Assembly (NCBI GenBank): GCA_017961625.1
Contig: JAGCWY010000119.1
Coordinates: 16,915-80,914, forward strand
Direction: 5' to 3'
Source of the DNA: Ruminococcus sp.
Lineage (GTDB): Bacteria; Bacillota; Clostridia; Oscillospirales; Ruminococcaceae
DNA: 64,000 bases
This document shows, in pieces, positions 34,379 through 43,954 of the stretch. The stretch's first letter is position 1. Every line of letters starts with the position of its first letter. Made by a program: the position numbers and the translations under genes. The notes beneath the pieces are model-generated. The model had not been told where the DNA came from. It was given only the letters and a program-made list of their open reading frames with translations, and did not search any database.

Positions 34379-36865
34379 TTAGCCCATTACTATTTCAACT
34401 TCATGTGTGCCGCCATTGCATACAGGGATAACACAGCCCTCTACTGCCTTGCCGTCAACTGTCATAGTCTTTACGCCCTTGCATACGTGTGAGGGATTCT
34501 TGACTGTGATATTGAAGGTAGCGCCTCTGAATTTACGTACTGCTGTGAAACCGTCCCACTCGTGAGGAATGGAGGGGTCTACTTTAAGTCCGTCAAATAC
34601 AGGCTGTACACCCAGAATATACTGTGATATAGCTACCATGTTCCATGCAGCTGTACCTGTGAGCCATGAGTTCTTGCCCTGGCCGAAGTTCTTTGCATCC
34701 TTACCGCCGATCATCTGTCCGTATACATAAGGCTCTGTCTTGTGGATATCAGATGTCTCCTCAGTGAAAGCAGGTGCGATCTTGCTGTAGTATTCAAAAG
34801 CCTTGTCGCCGCGTCCTGCGTAAGCCTCGGCACAGATTATCCATGCGTTGTTGTGTGTAAAGATACCTGCGTTCTCCTTGTATCCGCCGGGATATGTTGA
34901 GATCTCTCCATACTGGATATAGTACTTTGTGAATGCAGGATTATTGAGAACAAGACCAAACTCACAGTTGAGGTACTTGTCAATGGAGTTGAGAGTCTTG
35001 ATATCTGCGCCCTGATCTTTACCGATCTCTGACATAACTGCGAAGCCCTGAGGCTCGATGAAGATCTTGCCTTCCTCGCACTCCTTGGAGCCCATTTTTT
35101 CGCCGTTTGCGTCGTAGGCTCTGATGAACCAGTCACCGTCGAATGCGGATTCCATAACGTTCTTCTTCATCTTGTCAATCTCAGCCTGAGCCTTTGCAGC
35201 TTCGTCCTTCTTGCCGAGGTGCTCTAAGATGCCTACGAATGCAGGTCCTGTGTATGTGAAGAGGGCTGCAACGAATGCAGACTCAGCTATCTTGGAGTAA
35301 CCGCCCTCTGCCTTGAACTTAGGATTGGTATATGTCTGGAAGGACTCACCTGGTGTGTCGGAGAAGCATGAAAGGTTGATACAGTCGTTCCAGTCAGCTC
35401 TCATAGCAAGCGGGAGACCGTGAGGTCCGAGATTGTTTACTATATGATAGAAGGAAACATTGAGGTGATCCAGCATTGTGTGCTTGCCGTTCGGGTCATC
35501 GTCGAAGGGAACGTTTGCATCAAGTATGCCCCAGTCGCCTGTCTCCTTGATATATGCTGCAACGGAAAGTATCATCCAAAGCGGATCGTCTGAGAAGTCG
35601 CCGCCGATATCAGCATTGCCCTTCTTTGTAAGAGGCTGGTACTGGTGGTAGCAGCCGCCGTCTGAAAGCTGTGTGGAGGCAATGTCGATAAGTCTCTCTC
35701 TTGCACGCTCCGGTATCTGGTGTACGAAGCCGAGGATATCCTGATTGGAGTCACGGAAGCCCATACCTCTTCCTATACCGCTCTCAAAGTATGAAGCGGA
35801 ACGTGATAGGTTGAAGGTTACCATGCACTGGTACTGGTTCCAGATATTTACCATGCGGTTTACCTTGTCATCAGGTGTATTTACATTGAATATCGAAAGG
35901 AGATCCTCCCATGTGCTGCGGAGCTCTGCAAGACCTGCTGCAACCTTCTCAGGTGTGTTGTACTTCTCGATCATTGCATAAGCCTTCTCCTTATTGAGTA
36001 CCCATGACTCTCTTGTAAGGAGGTTGGCAGGCTTCTTGTCAGCAAACTTCTTGTCCTGAGGATTCTCAGCATAACCGAGGATATAGATAAGTGTCTTGGA
36101 CTCGCCGGGTGCGAGAGTTACCTTCTTGTAGTGTGAAGCTACAGGCGACCAGCCGTCTGCAAAGGAGTTAGAGGGCTTATCTGCCTTGACTGTTGCAGGA
36201 TTGTCCCAGCCGTTGTAAATGCTTCCGAGGAATGAATCGCGGTCTGTATCGTAGCCGTCGATATCATCGTTTACTGTATAGAAGGCGTAGTGATTACGTC
36301 TGTCTCTGTACTCTGTTACGTGATAGATAGTTGAGCCTTCGATCTCAACACGACCTGTGGAGAAGTTTCTCTGGAAGTTGGTGCAGTCGTCCTGAGCGTC
36401 CCATAGACACCATTCAGCGATAGAGAAGATAGAGAAACTCTTAGCTTCCTTGCTCTCGTTTGTGAGAACTACCTGCTGTACCTCTCCGTCGTAGTTCTGG
36501 GGAACGAAGAATGTTACCTCAGCCTTGAGGCCGTTCTTCTTTCCTGTGATGACTGTGTAGCCCATACCGTGACGGCACTCGTAAGAATCGAGCTCTGTCT
36601 TGACAGGCGACCAGCCGGGGTTCCAGATAGTACCATTGTCGTTGATATAGAAATAACGTCCGCCCATATCTATAGGCACGTTGTTGTAGCGGTAACGAGT
36701 GATGCGTCTGAGGCGTGCATCCTTATAGAAGCAGTATCCGCCTGCTGTATTAGAGATAAGTGAGAAAAATCCCTGATTTCCGAGGTAGTTTATCCACGGA
36801 TAGGGAGTCTTTGGGGAATTGATAACATATTCCTTTTTAGAGTCGTCAAAAAATCCGAACTTCAT
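34379..36865 (-). CDS. Cellobiose phosphorylase, GH94
   Basis: 828 residues, family length. Cleaves cellobiose with phosphate to glucose 1-phosphate and glucose in the cytosol, saving ATP during cellulose use. GH94 features: N-terminal MKFGFFDDSKKEYVI and NYLGNQGFFSLIS, the beta-sandwich domain, and the (alpha/alpha)6 core with GRGMGFRDSNQDILGF, DGGCYHQYQPLTKKGN and the catalytic acid in RADWNDCINLS (about Asp494). Phosphate-site residues such as the late His and GNGxK-type ELs are in the expected part. Transcribed alone from its own promoter. Confidence 0.95.
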   Translation of the reverse strand: MKFGFFDDSKKEYVINSPKTPYPWINYLGNQGFFSLISNTAGGYCFYKDARLRRITRYRYNNVPIDMGGRYFYINDNGTIWNPGWSPVKTELDSYECRHGMGYTVITGKKNGLKAEVTFFVPQNYDGEVQQVVLTNESKEAKSFSIFSIAEWCLWDAQDDCTNFQRNFSTGRVEIEGSTIYHVTEYRDRRNHYAFYTVNDDIDGYDTDRDSFLGSIYNGWDNPATVKADKPSNSFADGWSPVASHYKKVTLAPGESKTLIYILGYAENPQDKKFADKKPANLLTRESWVLNKEKAYAMIEKYNTPEKVAAGLAELRSTWEDLLSIFNVNTPDDKVNRMVNIWNQYQCMVTFNLSRSASYFESGIGRGMGFRDSNQDILGFVHQIPERARERLIDIASTQLSDGGCYHQYQPLTKKGNADIGGDFSDDPLWMILSVAAYIKETGDWGILDANVPFDDDPNGKHTMLDHLNVSFYHIVNNLGPHGLPLAMRADWNDCINLSCFSDTPGESFQTYTNPKFKAEGGYSKIAESAFVAALFTYTGPAFVGILEHLGKKDEAAKAQAEIDKMKKNVMESAFDGDWFIRAYDANGEKMGSKECEEGKIFIEPQGFAVMSEIGKDQGADIKTLNSIDKYLNCEFGLVLNNPAFTKYYIQYGEISTYPGGYKENAGIFTHNNAWIICAEAYAGRGDKAFEYYSKIAPAFTEETSDIHKTEPYVYGQMIGGKDAKNFGQGKNSWLTGTAAWNMVAISQYILGVQPVFDGLKVDPSIPHEWDGFTAVRKFRGATFNITVKNPSHVCKGVKTMTVDGKAVEGCVIPVCNGGTHEVEIVMG

Positions 36866-36921
36866 AATTCTACTCCTTTATTTTTGGTGACAAAAGCGGT
36901 TTAAAAAATCGCATTTACATT

Positions 36922-36950
36922 ATTATACCATATTTTTATATATAATACAA
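36922..36950 (-). promoter_or_regulatory. Cellobiose phosphorylase promoter
   Basis: Minus-strand TTGTAT (36945-36950), 17 bases, TATAAT (36922-36927), about 55 bases before the start. The surrounding sequence is very AT-rich. No clear operator seen. Confidence 0.6.
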
Positions 36951-37074
36951 TAGATTATGCAAAAATTGCTATGTATTTTTTTCAAGTCTTTTTTTGTGCA
37001 TTTTGTTTGAAATTCAGCCATTTGTCATAAAAGTTCCTCAAGAGCCCTGTGGAACACCGGCAATGACGGGAGTG

Positions 37075-37112
37075 AATAAAAATACAGCCTGCGCATCAAG
37101 CACAGGCTGTAT
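37075..37112 (-). terminator. Terminator of the sigma/anti-sigma operon
   Basis: Minus-strand stem ATACAGCCTG / CAGGCTGTAT with an 11-base loop followed by TTTTTATT. It starts five bases after the stop codon. Confidence 0.85.
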
Positions 37113-37116
37113 GCTG

Positions 37117-38034
37117 TCAGTCGACAGCGACCCACTTATGTGTTGTACTTTCGTTGCCATTTTCTGTTACTGCGACGGGACGTTTCTCGTAAAGCAGTTT
37201 GCCGTCGGCGTCAAAAGCCTTTCCGTAATTCCAGTCGTTTCTACTGGGTATATCTGCTTCGCTGTTGTATGCGACAGCTCCGAAGCCATTACCGTCCAGT
37301 TCCAAAGTCCTTGGTTCTCCGTTTACGGTGTATTCTATGCTCCTGATACGTTTGTCAATGGCATAGATTCCGGAAGCACCGAAAATTCCGTTGTTATTAA
37401 CGGAAAAGCTGTGTCCTTCTGAGGCTATGGGATCGCCTGCCTCAAAGGGGCAGGGGGCGGTGGAATAGCCGCTTCCTACCCACATACCAATACGAGGCAG
37501 GTCGTGACGGTCTGCATCGAAGGAATAGAATATCCTATACCCGAGGTCTGGCTGCTCTATGATCATAAAGCCTACAGCGTATTTTCCGTCGCTGCTTTTT
37601 ACATCGCCGAGATAGGTGTATTCTGCCTTAGGCGCATTCCGCATCTCTTCTTTCGTTGCGTAAAGGTCTGAGTGTATCTCCTTTACGCAGAGCCTTCCGA
37701 GACCGCGAAGAGTAAAGCGTGCTCCGTCAATATAGTTTCCTATTATGAGTATCGCAAACAGAGCTGCGATAGTGCAGAGTACCACCCGGAGAAGTATCCA
37801 GCGTGAGTGTTTTCTCAGGCGATTTGCCGTCTTTTTGTACTGCTCTGTTTCAGCAGTGATCTCATGTTCTTTATCAATATCAACTTTCTTTTGCATCATG
37901 TCCCACTCCTTTGCACAGTCGGAGCATTCTGCTATATGCTCCGAAACTGCTTCCTTGCTTTTTTCGGAGGCGATGCCGTCAATGCACAGCGGCATGAGGT
38001 CTCTTATGACATCGTGTTCATATTTCATAGCCAT
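37117..38034 (-). CDS. Anti-sigma factor with zinc-finger N-terminus
   Basis: 305 residues. The N-terminal ~50 residues hold the anti-sigma zinc motif (CIDG...HIAECSDCAKEW, a His-x3-Cys-x2-Cys arrangement). One membrane helix follows (about 78-100), then an extracytoplasmic domain of ~200 residues with no recognised family, probably the sensor. It overlaps the sigma gene by 17 bases, so both are made together, as in other ECF sigma/anti-sigma pairs. The signal sensed is unknown. Confidence 0.85.
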   Translation of the reverse strand: MAMKYEHDVIRDLMPLCIDGIASEKSKEAVSEHIAECSDCAKEWDMMQKKVDIDKEHEITAETEQYKKTANRLRKHSRWILLRVVLCTIAALFAILIIGNYIDGARFTLRGLGRLCVKEIHSDLYATKEEMRNAPKAEYTYLGDVKSSDGKYAVGFMIIEQPDLGYRIFYSFDADRHDLPRIGMWVGSGYSTAPCPFEAGDPIASEGHSFSVNNNGIFGASGIYAIDKRIRSIEYTVNGEPRTLELDGNGFGAVAYNSEADIPSRNDWNYGKAFDADGKLLYEKRPVAVTENGNESTTHKWVAVD

Positions 38035-38521
38035 ACCTCTCTTTCAGTGTTTTCCGCAGCTTAGCAAGCGTACGATTGAATATGACTGCCGCCGTCCCTG
38101 GGCGTATCTCTAAAAGCTGCGAGATCTCAGCGTAGCTTATCTCAGAGTAGAGCCGGTACTGCATGACAGATTTTGCAGGCTCTTCCAGCTCTTCTATCAG
38201 GGAGCGTATACATTTGAGCATTTCGCGGTCTTCTGCCGCTTCCGTAGGTGAGGGAGAAACAGCGGGAGCCTGTACGGTGTTCCTATGTCTGATTTCCCTG
38301 CGCACATATTTCGAGTATGTATTCTTTGCAATCCGGAACAGCCACGTCTGCATGGCACATTCGCCACGAAATCTGCTGAGAGAGAGAAATGCCTGGTAGA
38401 ATGTTTCCTGAGTTAGCTCTTCGGCTGTCGGTATGTCGTAAGCAGTCAGACGCAGCAGAAAGCGGCATACGTCCGGCTGGTATTTCCGGAATATCTCTTC
38501 AAATACATCCACAGGCTTCAC
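38018..38521 (-). CDS. ECF-type RNA polymerase sigma factor
   Basis: 167 residues. Region 2 is visible in CRFLLRLTAYDIPTAEELTQETFYQAF and WLFRIAKNTYSKYVRRE, region 4 in VMQYRLYSEISYAEISQLLEIRPGTAAVIFNRTLAKLRK. Region 3 is replaced by a short linker, typical of extracytoplasmic-function sigma factors. Held inactive by the anti-sigma encoded downstream. Target promoters cannot be identified from this window. Confidence 0.93.
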   Translation of the reverse strand: MKPVDVFEEIFRKYQPDVCRFLLRLTAYDIPTAEELTQETFYQAFLSLSRFRGECAMQTWLFRIAKNTYSKYVRREIRHRNTVQAPAVSPSPTEAAEDREMLKCIRSLIEELEEPAKSVMQYRLYSEISYAEISQLLEIRPGTAAVIFNRTLAKLRKTLKERYGYEI

Positions 38522-38902
38522 CTCCGTTTTTATTGTGTGCTGACCGGTCAGTCTGTATATTAGTACCTTTTTTTAGTAAAATATTACAGCTGTCGGAAAA
38601 TTTTTCCGGGCTCCTGCGAAACTATAAAAATTATAACAGAAAAAAGAGTGGCTGTAAAGCTTTGATGGGACAGCTAGTATATGCAATTTATTTAAATAAT
38701 GATGTTAAAACTACAAATCATTGTACAAATGCAGTAAAGCAATTTGTGCAATTTTGTCAAAAAAGTATATTGATTAAATCCCTCTTTATTGGTATAATTA
38801 AGTATATAACGCATTTCCCATTGAAAAAACGGGTTCTGTGCATAAATTGTCCGATCCTCCTGACGCTCCTCAGAGCGCTGATCGGTATGGCAGGTGAGAA
38901 AA
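38522..38902. other. Divergent intergenic region, sigma operon / glf
   Basis: 381 bases without a gene. It contains the perfect 12-base palindrome CTGACCGGTCAG (38540-38551) just upstream of the sigma-factor start, the glf promoter (38770-38798) and a stem-loop before glf (38851-38885). The middle part is AT-rich with nothing else recognised. Confidence 0.5.
38770..38798 (+). promoter_or_regulatory. glf operon promoter
   Basis: TTGATT (38770-38775), 17 bases, TATAAT (38793-38798). The transcript would carry a ~100-base leader including the CCGATC / GATCGG hairpin with inner CGCTC / GAGCG stem (38851-38885) that ends six bases before the ribosome site. Confidence 0.55.
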
Positions 38903-40015
38903 ATGTATGATTATCTTATCGTGGGCGCAGGGCTTTTCGGAGCAGTCTGCGCAAGAGAACTGACCGACGCTGGAAAAAGGGTGCTCGTTGTCGAGAAACG
39001 TCAACATACAGGCGGCAATGTCTATACTGAGAGGACAGAGGGAATAAACGTGCATAAGTACGGCGCTCATATCTTCCATACCAACGACAGGAAGGTGTGG
39101 GAGTATGTGAATCGCTTCGCCGATTTCAACAGATATACCAACAGCCCTGTTGCTAACTATAAGGGCGAGCTTTATTCCTTGCCGTTCAATATGTATACCT
39201 TCAATAAGATGTGGGGAGTAGTTACTCCGGAGGAGGCAGAAAAGAAAATCGCGGAGCAGCGCGGAGAGATAACCGCGGAACCGGAAAACCTTGAGGAGCA
39301 GGCAATAAGCCTCGTTGGCAGGGACGTTTACGAAAAGCTGGTAAAGGGCTATACCGAAAAGCAGTGGGGAAGAGACTGCAGGGAACTCCCTGCGTTTATA
39401 ATAAAGAGACTGCCTGTAAGGCTGACCTTCGATAATAACTACTTCAACGCTCTTTATCAGGGCATACCTACAGGTGGCTACACAAAAATGGTGGAGGCTA
39501 TGCTCAGAGGAATAGAAGTACGCCTTAGTACGGATTATCTGGCGGAAAAAGCGGAGCTTGACAGGCTGGTGGAAAAGATAATATACACAGGAGCCATAGA
39601 CGCTTACTTCGGCTTTTCGCTTGGTAAGCTGGAATACCGTACTGTCAGGTTTGAGACGGAACTGCTGGATATCCCTAACTATCAGGGCAATGCCGTTGTT
39701 AACTATACCGACAGGGAAACGCCTTATACACGTATAATCGAGCATAAATGGTTCGAGTTCGGAAAAGACGAGAACGAGAAGGAACTACCGAAAACGGTTA
39801 TCTCAAAGGAGTACAGTAAGGAGTTTGCTGAGGGCGACGAGCCATTTTATCCCATAAACGACCAGAGGAACGGAGCTCTGTACGAAAGGTACAGGCAGCT
39901 TGCGGAAAAAGAGAAGAATGTCATCTTCGGAGGAAGGCTCGGAGAGTATAAATACTACGATATGGACAAGGTGATAAGCGCAGCGCTTGAATGCGCGGAC
40001 AGGGAGCTGAGCTGA
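38903..40015 (+). CDS. glf: UDP-galactopyranose mutase
   Basis: 370 residues. Flavoenzyme converting UDP-Galp to UDP-Galf for furanose-containing surface polysaccharides. N-terminal FAD loop YLIVGAGLFGAVCA, RQHTGGNVYTE, the YGAHIFHT substrate segment, EKQWGRD, IPTGGYTKM and the C-terminal FGGRLGEYKYYDMD are all present. ATG 38903 is preferred over the in-frame GTG nine bases upstream because AGGTGAG lies five bases before it. First gene of the polysaccharide operon. Confidence 0.96.
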   Translation: MYDYLIVGAGLFGAVCARELTDAGKRVLVVEKRQHTGGNVYTERTEGINVHKYGAHIFHTNDRKVWEYVNRFADFNRYTNSPVANYKGELYSLPFNMYTFNKMWGVVTPEEAEKKIAEQRGEITAEPENLEEQAISLVGRDVYEKLVKGYTEKQWGRDCRELPAFIIKRLPVRLTFDNNYFNALYQGIPTGGYTKMVEAMLRGIEVRLSTDYLAEKAELDRLVEKIIYTGAIDAYFGFSLGKLEYRTVRFETELLDIPNYQGNAVVNYTDRETPYTRIIEHKWFEFGKDENEKELPKTVISKEYSKEFAEGDEPFYPINDQRNGALYERYRQLAEKEKNVIFGGRLGEYKYYDMDKVISAALECADRELS

Positions 40016-40767
40016 TGGATATAAAAATAATAGTTGCCGCACACAAGCCCTACCGTATGCCGGAGGATGAGATGTACCTGCCGGTACACGTTGGCGCGGA
40101 GGGTAAGGAGAGTATTGGCTTCCAGCCTGATAACGAGGGTGAGAATATAAGCTCAAAAAACCCGAATTACTGCGAGCTGACCGGTATGTACTGGGCGTGG
40201 AAGAACCTTAAGGCGGATTATGTGGGGCTTGCTCACTACCGCCGTCATTTCACTGCCGGAAGCCGCTGTCGTGACAAGTGGGCAAGGATAATTACTAAAA
40301 AAGAGCTTGAAAAAAAGCTTTCGCAGCACGACGTTCTACTGCCGAAGCCTCGGAACTACCTGATAGAATCTACCTATTCCCATTACGCTCATGCTCACCA
40401 TGCTGTCGATCTCGATACAGCGCGTGAGATAATTGAGGAAATGTATCCGGAGTATATTCCTGCCTTTGACAGTGCGATGAAGCTGACAGTGGGGCACAGG
40501 TTCAATATGTTCATTATGAAGAGGGAGTACTTCGAACGCTGGTGTGAATGGATATTCAGTGTGCTATTTGAGCTGGAAAATCGTCTTGACATAAGCTCCT
40601 ACAGCAGGAATGACGCACGTGTTTTCGGCTTCGTTGCAGAGCGTCTGATAGATGTATGGCTGATGACGAATAAGGTGAAATACTGTGATATGCCTTATGT
40701 TTTCATGGAGAAGCAGAACTGGCTGATCAAGGGGTATGATTTCCTGAAAAGGAAGTTGAAAAAATGA
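40015..40767 (+). CDS. DUF4422 glycosyltransferase (capsule-type)
   Basis: 250 residues. The N-terminal IKIIVAAHKPYRMPED and the block LTGMYWAWKN, DYVGLAHYRRHF are the signature of DUF4422 proteins, which are found in capsular and exopolysaccharide clusters and are considered glycosyltransferases. HRFNMFIMKREYF is also typical. Start shares bases with the glf stop (TGATG). Donor and acceptor sugars unknown; proximity to glf makes galactofuranose one possibility. Confidence 0.85.
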   Translation: MDIKIIVAAHKPYRMPEDEMYLPVHVGAEGKESIGFQPDNEGENISSKNPNYCELTGMYWAWKNLKADYVGLAHYRRHFTAGSRCRDKWARIITKKELEKKLSQHDVLLPKPRNYLIESTYSHYAHAHHAVDLDTAREIIEEMYPEYIPAFDSAMKLTVGHRFNMFIMKREYFERWCEWIFSVLFELENRLDISSYSRNDARVFGFVAERLIDVWLMTNKVKYCDMPYVFMEKQNWLIKGYDFLKRKLKK

Positions 40768-41918
40768 AGAAGTATTATAAATTCGGATACAGCCGTTTTG
40801 GTCCGTTCCTTTATGGGTTTGTGCGATGGCTGAAAAACGAGCTGGTGAAAAAGGGTTATGACAAGGTTTTTTTCTTTTCACGTGATGGGTATATGATGAA
40901 AAAGGCTTTCGATATCATAAACGATACGGGCATACAGGCGGAGTATGCGTATTTTTCACGGAAAAGCCTTAGGGCGCCCCTGCTGCACAGCTGCACAGAT
41001 TTTGAAGATTCACTGAAATATCTTTCATGGGAAAGGTATATCAGCTTTGGTAAGCTCCTTGAGTATTATGGCTTTGACAAGGCTGAGAGCTCGGATATAG
41101 TTGCCCGCGGAGGCTTTGAGCTTGGTGACTGCATCGCCTTTGACAGTATAATGAGCAATGCTGCGGCAAGGCGCATATACGAGGAAAACAGGGATACTAT
41201 AATCAGCCGTTCGTTGGAGCAGGACAGGCTGCTCACAGAGTATACCGGGCAGCTCGGTATGCGGGGACGATTTGCGATAGTGGATATTGGCTGGCACGGG
41301 AATATGCAGTACTATCTGGAGCAGTTCGCTTTAACCCATGGGCTCGGCGTACAGTTCGAGGGGTTCTATATAGGCATAGACCCGGTGAAGAAGCTCGGTA
41401 CTACTGTAAACGGATATCTTTTCGACAGCTCGGATATGCGCAACCGCAAAAGACTTCTGTGCTTTTTCGGCGGCTACGAAAAGCTACTGCAAAGCTTTGA
41501 GGGCTCAGCGTCCGGCTACGCAGGGGCGGAGGACGGCAGGATAGTGCCGGTGCTCATGCCCTACGAATACGAGGGTGACCAGTGGATACAAAAGGCTGTG
41601 AAAAGCTGGCAGTACGGTGCGCTGAGATTTGTGAAAAAAGCCTGCGAAACCGGTCTTGCAGACTCAGACAGACAGCTGACAGAACCGCTGATACGCTTCG
41701 GAATGAAGCCTACAGTCAGGGATACGGAGCTGTTTTCATTCTTTTATATCACAGACGGAACAAAGGTGTATTTTACAGCGCAGAAGCCGCTCTTCCGGTA
41801 CACGCCGAAGGAGTTTCTGCACGCGCTCTCGGACAGTTCGTGGAAGACTGGCTTTATGAGGTCGGCATTTAGACTGCCGCTGCCATATTATCAGATATAC
41901 AGGCTGCTGAGAAAATAA
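40764..41918 (+). CDS. Stand-alone version of the COG5610 C-terminal domain, polysaccharide cluster
   Basis: 384 residues. It aligns with the second half of the next protein: FGYSRFGPFLYGFVRWLKNEL here against FGYENFGILLWGFTKWLMEEL there, FFFSRDGYMMKKAFD against IFLARDGHILKQAYD, and AIVDIGWHGNMQ against ALVDIGYGATIQ. The N-terminal HAD domain of the longer protein is absent. Its biochemical role is unknown; such domains occur with glycosyltransferases in surface-glycan loci. Overlaps the DUF4422 gene by four bases. Confidence 0.75.
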   Translation: MKKYYKFGYSRFGPFLYGFVRWLKNELVKKGYDKVFFFSRDGYMMKKAFDIINDTGIQAEYAYFSRKSLRAPLLHSCTDFEDSLKYLSWERYISFGKLLEYYGFDKAESSDIVARGGFELGDCIAFDSIMSNAAARRIYEENRDTIISRSLEQDRLLTEYTGQLGMRGRFAIVDIGWHGNMQYYLEQFALTHGLGVQFEGFYIGIDPVKKLGTTVNGYLFDSSDMRNRKRLLCFFGGYEKLLQSFEGSASGYAGAEDGRIVPVLMPYEYEGDQWIQKAVKSWQYGALRFVKKACETGLADSDRQLTEPLIRFGMKPTVRDTELFSFFYITDGTKVYFTAQKPLFRYTPKEFLHALSDSSWKTGFMRSAFRLPLPYYQIYRLLRK

Positions 41919-41933
41919 CGGAGGTGAACTGAA

Positions 41934-43934
41934 ATGGGGAAGGCTAAGAAGGCTGTAAAGTCTTTTCTTGATGAAAAGACAGGAAGCCGTGTTCCGTGTT
42001 TTGCAAAGCTGCCTGAGTCGGCAAAATATATTTCCTTTGACATTTTTGACACGCTGGTCGTAAGGGACGTTGCCAAGCCGACAGATGTTTTCGGACTTAT
42101 GGAAAAGAAGCTTGGATTTCCCGATTTCAGCAGAAAGCGTATAGAAGCAGAGCATAGAGCAAGGCAGAAAAAGAACGGTGGAGAGGTCGATATCAGGGAG
42201 ATATACCAGTGCTTTGAGGGTATCTCCGAAAGTGAGACAGAGAAGTATTGTATGCAGGAACTTTCGGAAGAGTTGTCTGTCTGCCGTCCTAATCCAGCGC
42301 TTATGGGCTTTTACAGAAAATGCCTTAGGAATAAAAAAGTAGTGCTTGTCAGTGATATGTACCTACCTGCAAAAATGATGTGCAGGATACTGGAAAAATG
42401 TGGTATAAAAGGCTATGAAAAACTCTATGTTTCTTGTGATGCCGGAGTTTCTAAGCATAATGGCGGACTGTACCGGTTTGTGCTGAAAGATCTTGGTTTA
42501 CGGGCAGGTGAGCTGATACATATCGGAAACGATGTTATGTCTGATTATATATGCGCAGGAAGGCTAGGTATCCGCGCTTTAAAAACAAGGACAGGTACCG
42601 AGAATATGTATCTCGGGGATATTCCTGAAAAGCAGAGCAGGAAGAGCGAGGGCTTTTCGGATATTTACCGTTTGATAAATACGTCAACCAATTCTACAAA
42701 AAGATTTCGTGATTTCTATTACAGATTCGGTTACGAAAACTTTGGGATACTCCTCTGGGGCTTTACAAAATGGCTTATGGAGGAGCTCAGAGCCGGCGGC
42801 ACCGAGCAGGCGATATTCCTTGCAAGAGACGGTCATATCCTGAAGCAGGCATACGACCTTATGGGGTATTCCTCCGAGATACCGTCCCGCTATATGGAAA
42901 TGTCGCGTCGGAGCATAAGGACGGCTTCGTCCTTTTCGCAGCCTCAGACATACGAAAAAGCAATAGATTTGATATATCCAACAAGTAGAATATCTGTCCG
43001 ACAGTTGTTTGACTGCTGGGGGCTCAAAGCTGATGAGTTAACCCCTCAGCTAAAGGAAGCAAAAGTTGATACAGATGAGGTCTTCTGGAGCAAGATGTTA
43101 AAGCAGGAGCCGAGAGTGAGAAAACTCTACGGACTTATAAGTAAGGATATCATAAGTAACGCCTCTGACGAAAAGCAGACCATGATTGAATATATCAACA
43201 GCTTTGATCTCGGCAGAAAAACCGCACTTGTTGACATAGGATATGGTGCTACTATTCAAAAAGAACTTATCAAAGCTCTATGCACGGAAAAAATGAACTC
43301 GGATATAACAGGATACTATCTTTGCCTTGATGAAAGAGCTTCGGATAATACCGATGGTATCTCTCTGAAAGCAAAGGGATATATATGGGATAATTACAAT
43401 CAAAACGAAAGTGTTTGCGGAGTACAGCCTTTCGTGGGACTGTTTGAGTCGTTGTTCCTCGAACAGAACGGCTCTGTAAAAAAATATGTAAGAGACGGAG
43501 ATAAGGTTATTGCTGAAAGGTATGAATACGAATATCTCTCCGATGGCGGTGAAGTCGATGAGATAAGCTGCGTTCGCGAGTTACAGGACGGAGCACTTGA
43601 TTTTATACGTCAGGCTAAGCAGAGCAGATTTGCCGACATCGAGCCAAGCAGTAAAGATGCTTTCTTTCTGATGCGGCACTGCATGATGAGACCTTCCGGA
43701 AGTATACTTGAGCATTTCTACAATTTCAGATTTTTCAATGGGGGAGAATCTTCTTTCCTTGCCAAGCCCGAACGCGGTCTTTTGGGTTATATGTTGCATC
43801 CGCGGCAGTTGAAACGTGATTTTTATGCTTCAGCGTGGAAGATAGGCTTTTTTAAGTATCTGCTGAAACTGGATATGTCCTACGAGACACTTTGGAGAAT
43901 ATTGAAGATATTTTTCCCTTCGGAAAAAATATGA
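41934..43934 (+). CDS. HAD hydrolase fused to polysaccharide-cluster domain (COG5610-like)
   Basis: 666 residues. The N-terminal HAD domain has motif I SFDIFDTLV (nucleophile Asp36), motif II VLVSDMYLP (Ser139, Asp140), a Lys in SKHNGGLY and motif IV IHIGNDVMSD (about 196-204). From residue ~258 the sequence matches the stand-alone protein before it. The combined architecture is that of predicted HAD-superfamily proteins in cell-surface polysaccharide loci; the substrate may be a sugar phosphate or lipid-linked phosphate. Codon use becomes AT-richer toward its 3' end and the following gene. Confidence 0.8.
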   Translation: MGKAKKAVKSFLDEKTGSRVPCFAKLPESAKYISFDIFDTLVVRDVAKPTDVFGLMEKKLGFPDFSRKRIEAEHRARQKKNGGEVDIREIYQCFEGISESETEKYCMQELSEELSVCRPNPALMGFYRKCLRNKKVVLVSDMYLPAKMMCRILEKCGIKGYEKLYVSCDAGVSKHNGGLYRFVLKDLGLRAGELIHIGNDVMSDYICAGRLGIRALKTRTGTENMYLGDIPEKQSRKSEGFSDIYRLINTSTNSTKRFRDFYYRFGYENFGILLWGFTKWLMEELRAGGTEQAIFLARDGHILKQAYDLMGYSSEIPSRYMEMSRRSIRTASSFSQPQTYEKAIDLIYPTSRISVRQLFDCWGLKADELTPQLKEAKVDTDEVFWSKMLKQEPRVRKLYGLISKDIISNASDEKQTMIEYINSFDLGRKTALVDIGYGATIQKELIKALCTEKMNSDITGYYLCLDERASDNTDGISLKAKGYIWDNYNQNESVCGVQPFVGLFESLFLEQNGSVKKYVRDGDKVIAERYEYEYLSDGGEVDEISCVRELQDGALDFIRQAKQSRFADIEPSSKDAFFLMRHCMMRPSGSILEHFYNFRFFNGGESSFLAKPERGLLGYMLHPRQLKRDFYASAWKIGFFKYLLKLDMSYETLWRILKIFFPSEKI

Positions 43935-43954
43935 TATCAAAGTGAGGAATAACT

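Noticed and set aside
38870..39745. 291-codon minus-strand open frame
   Set aside because: Antisense to glf, which has all family motifs.
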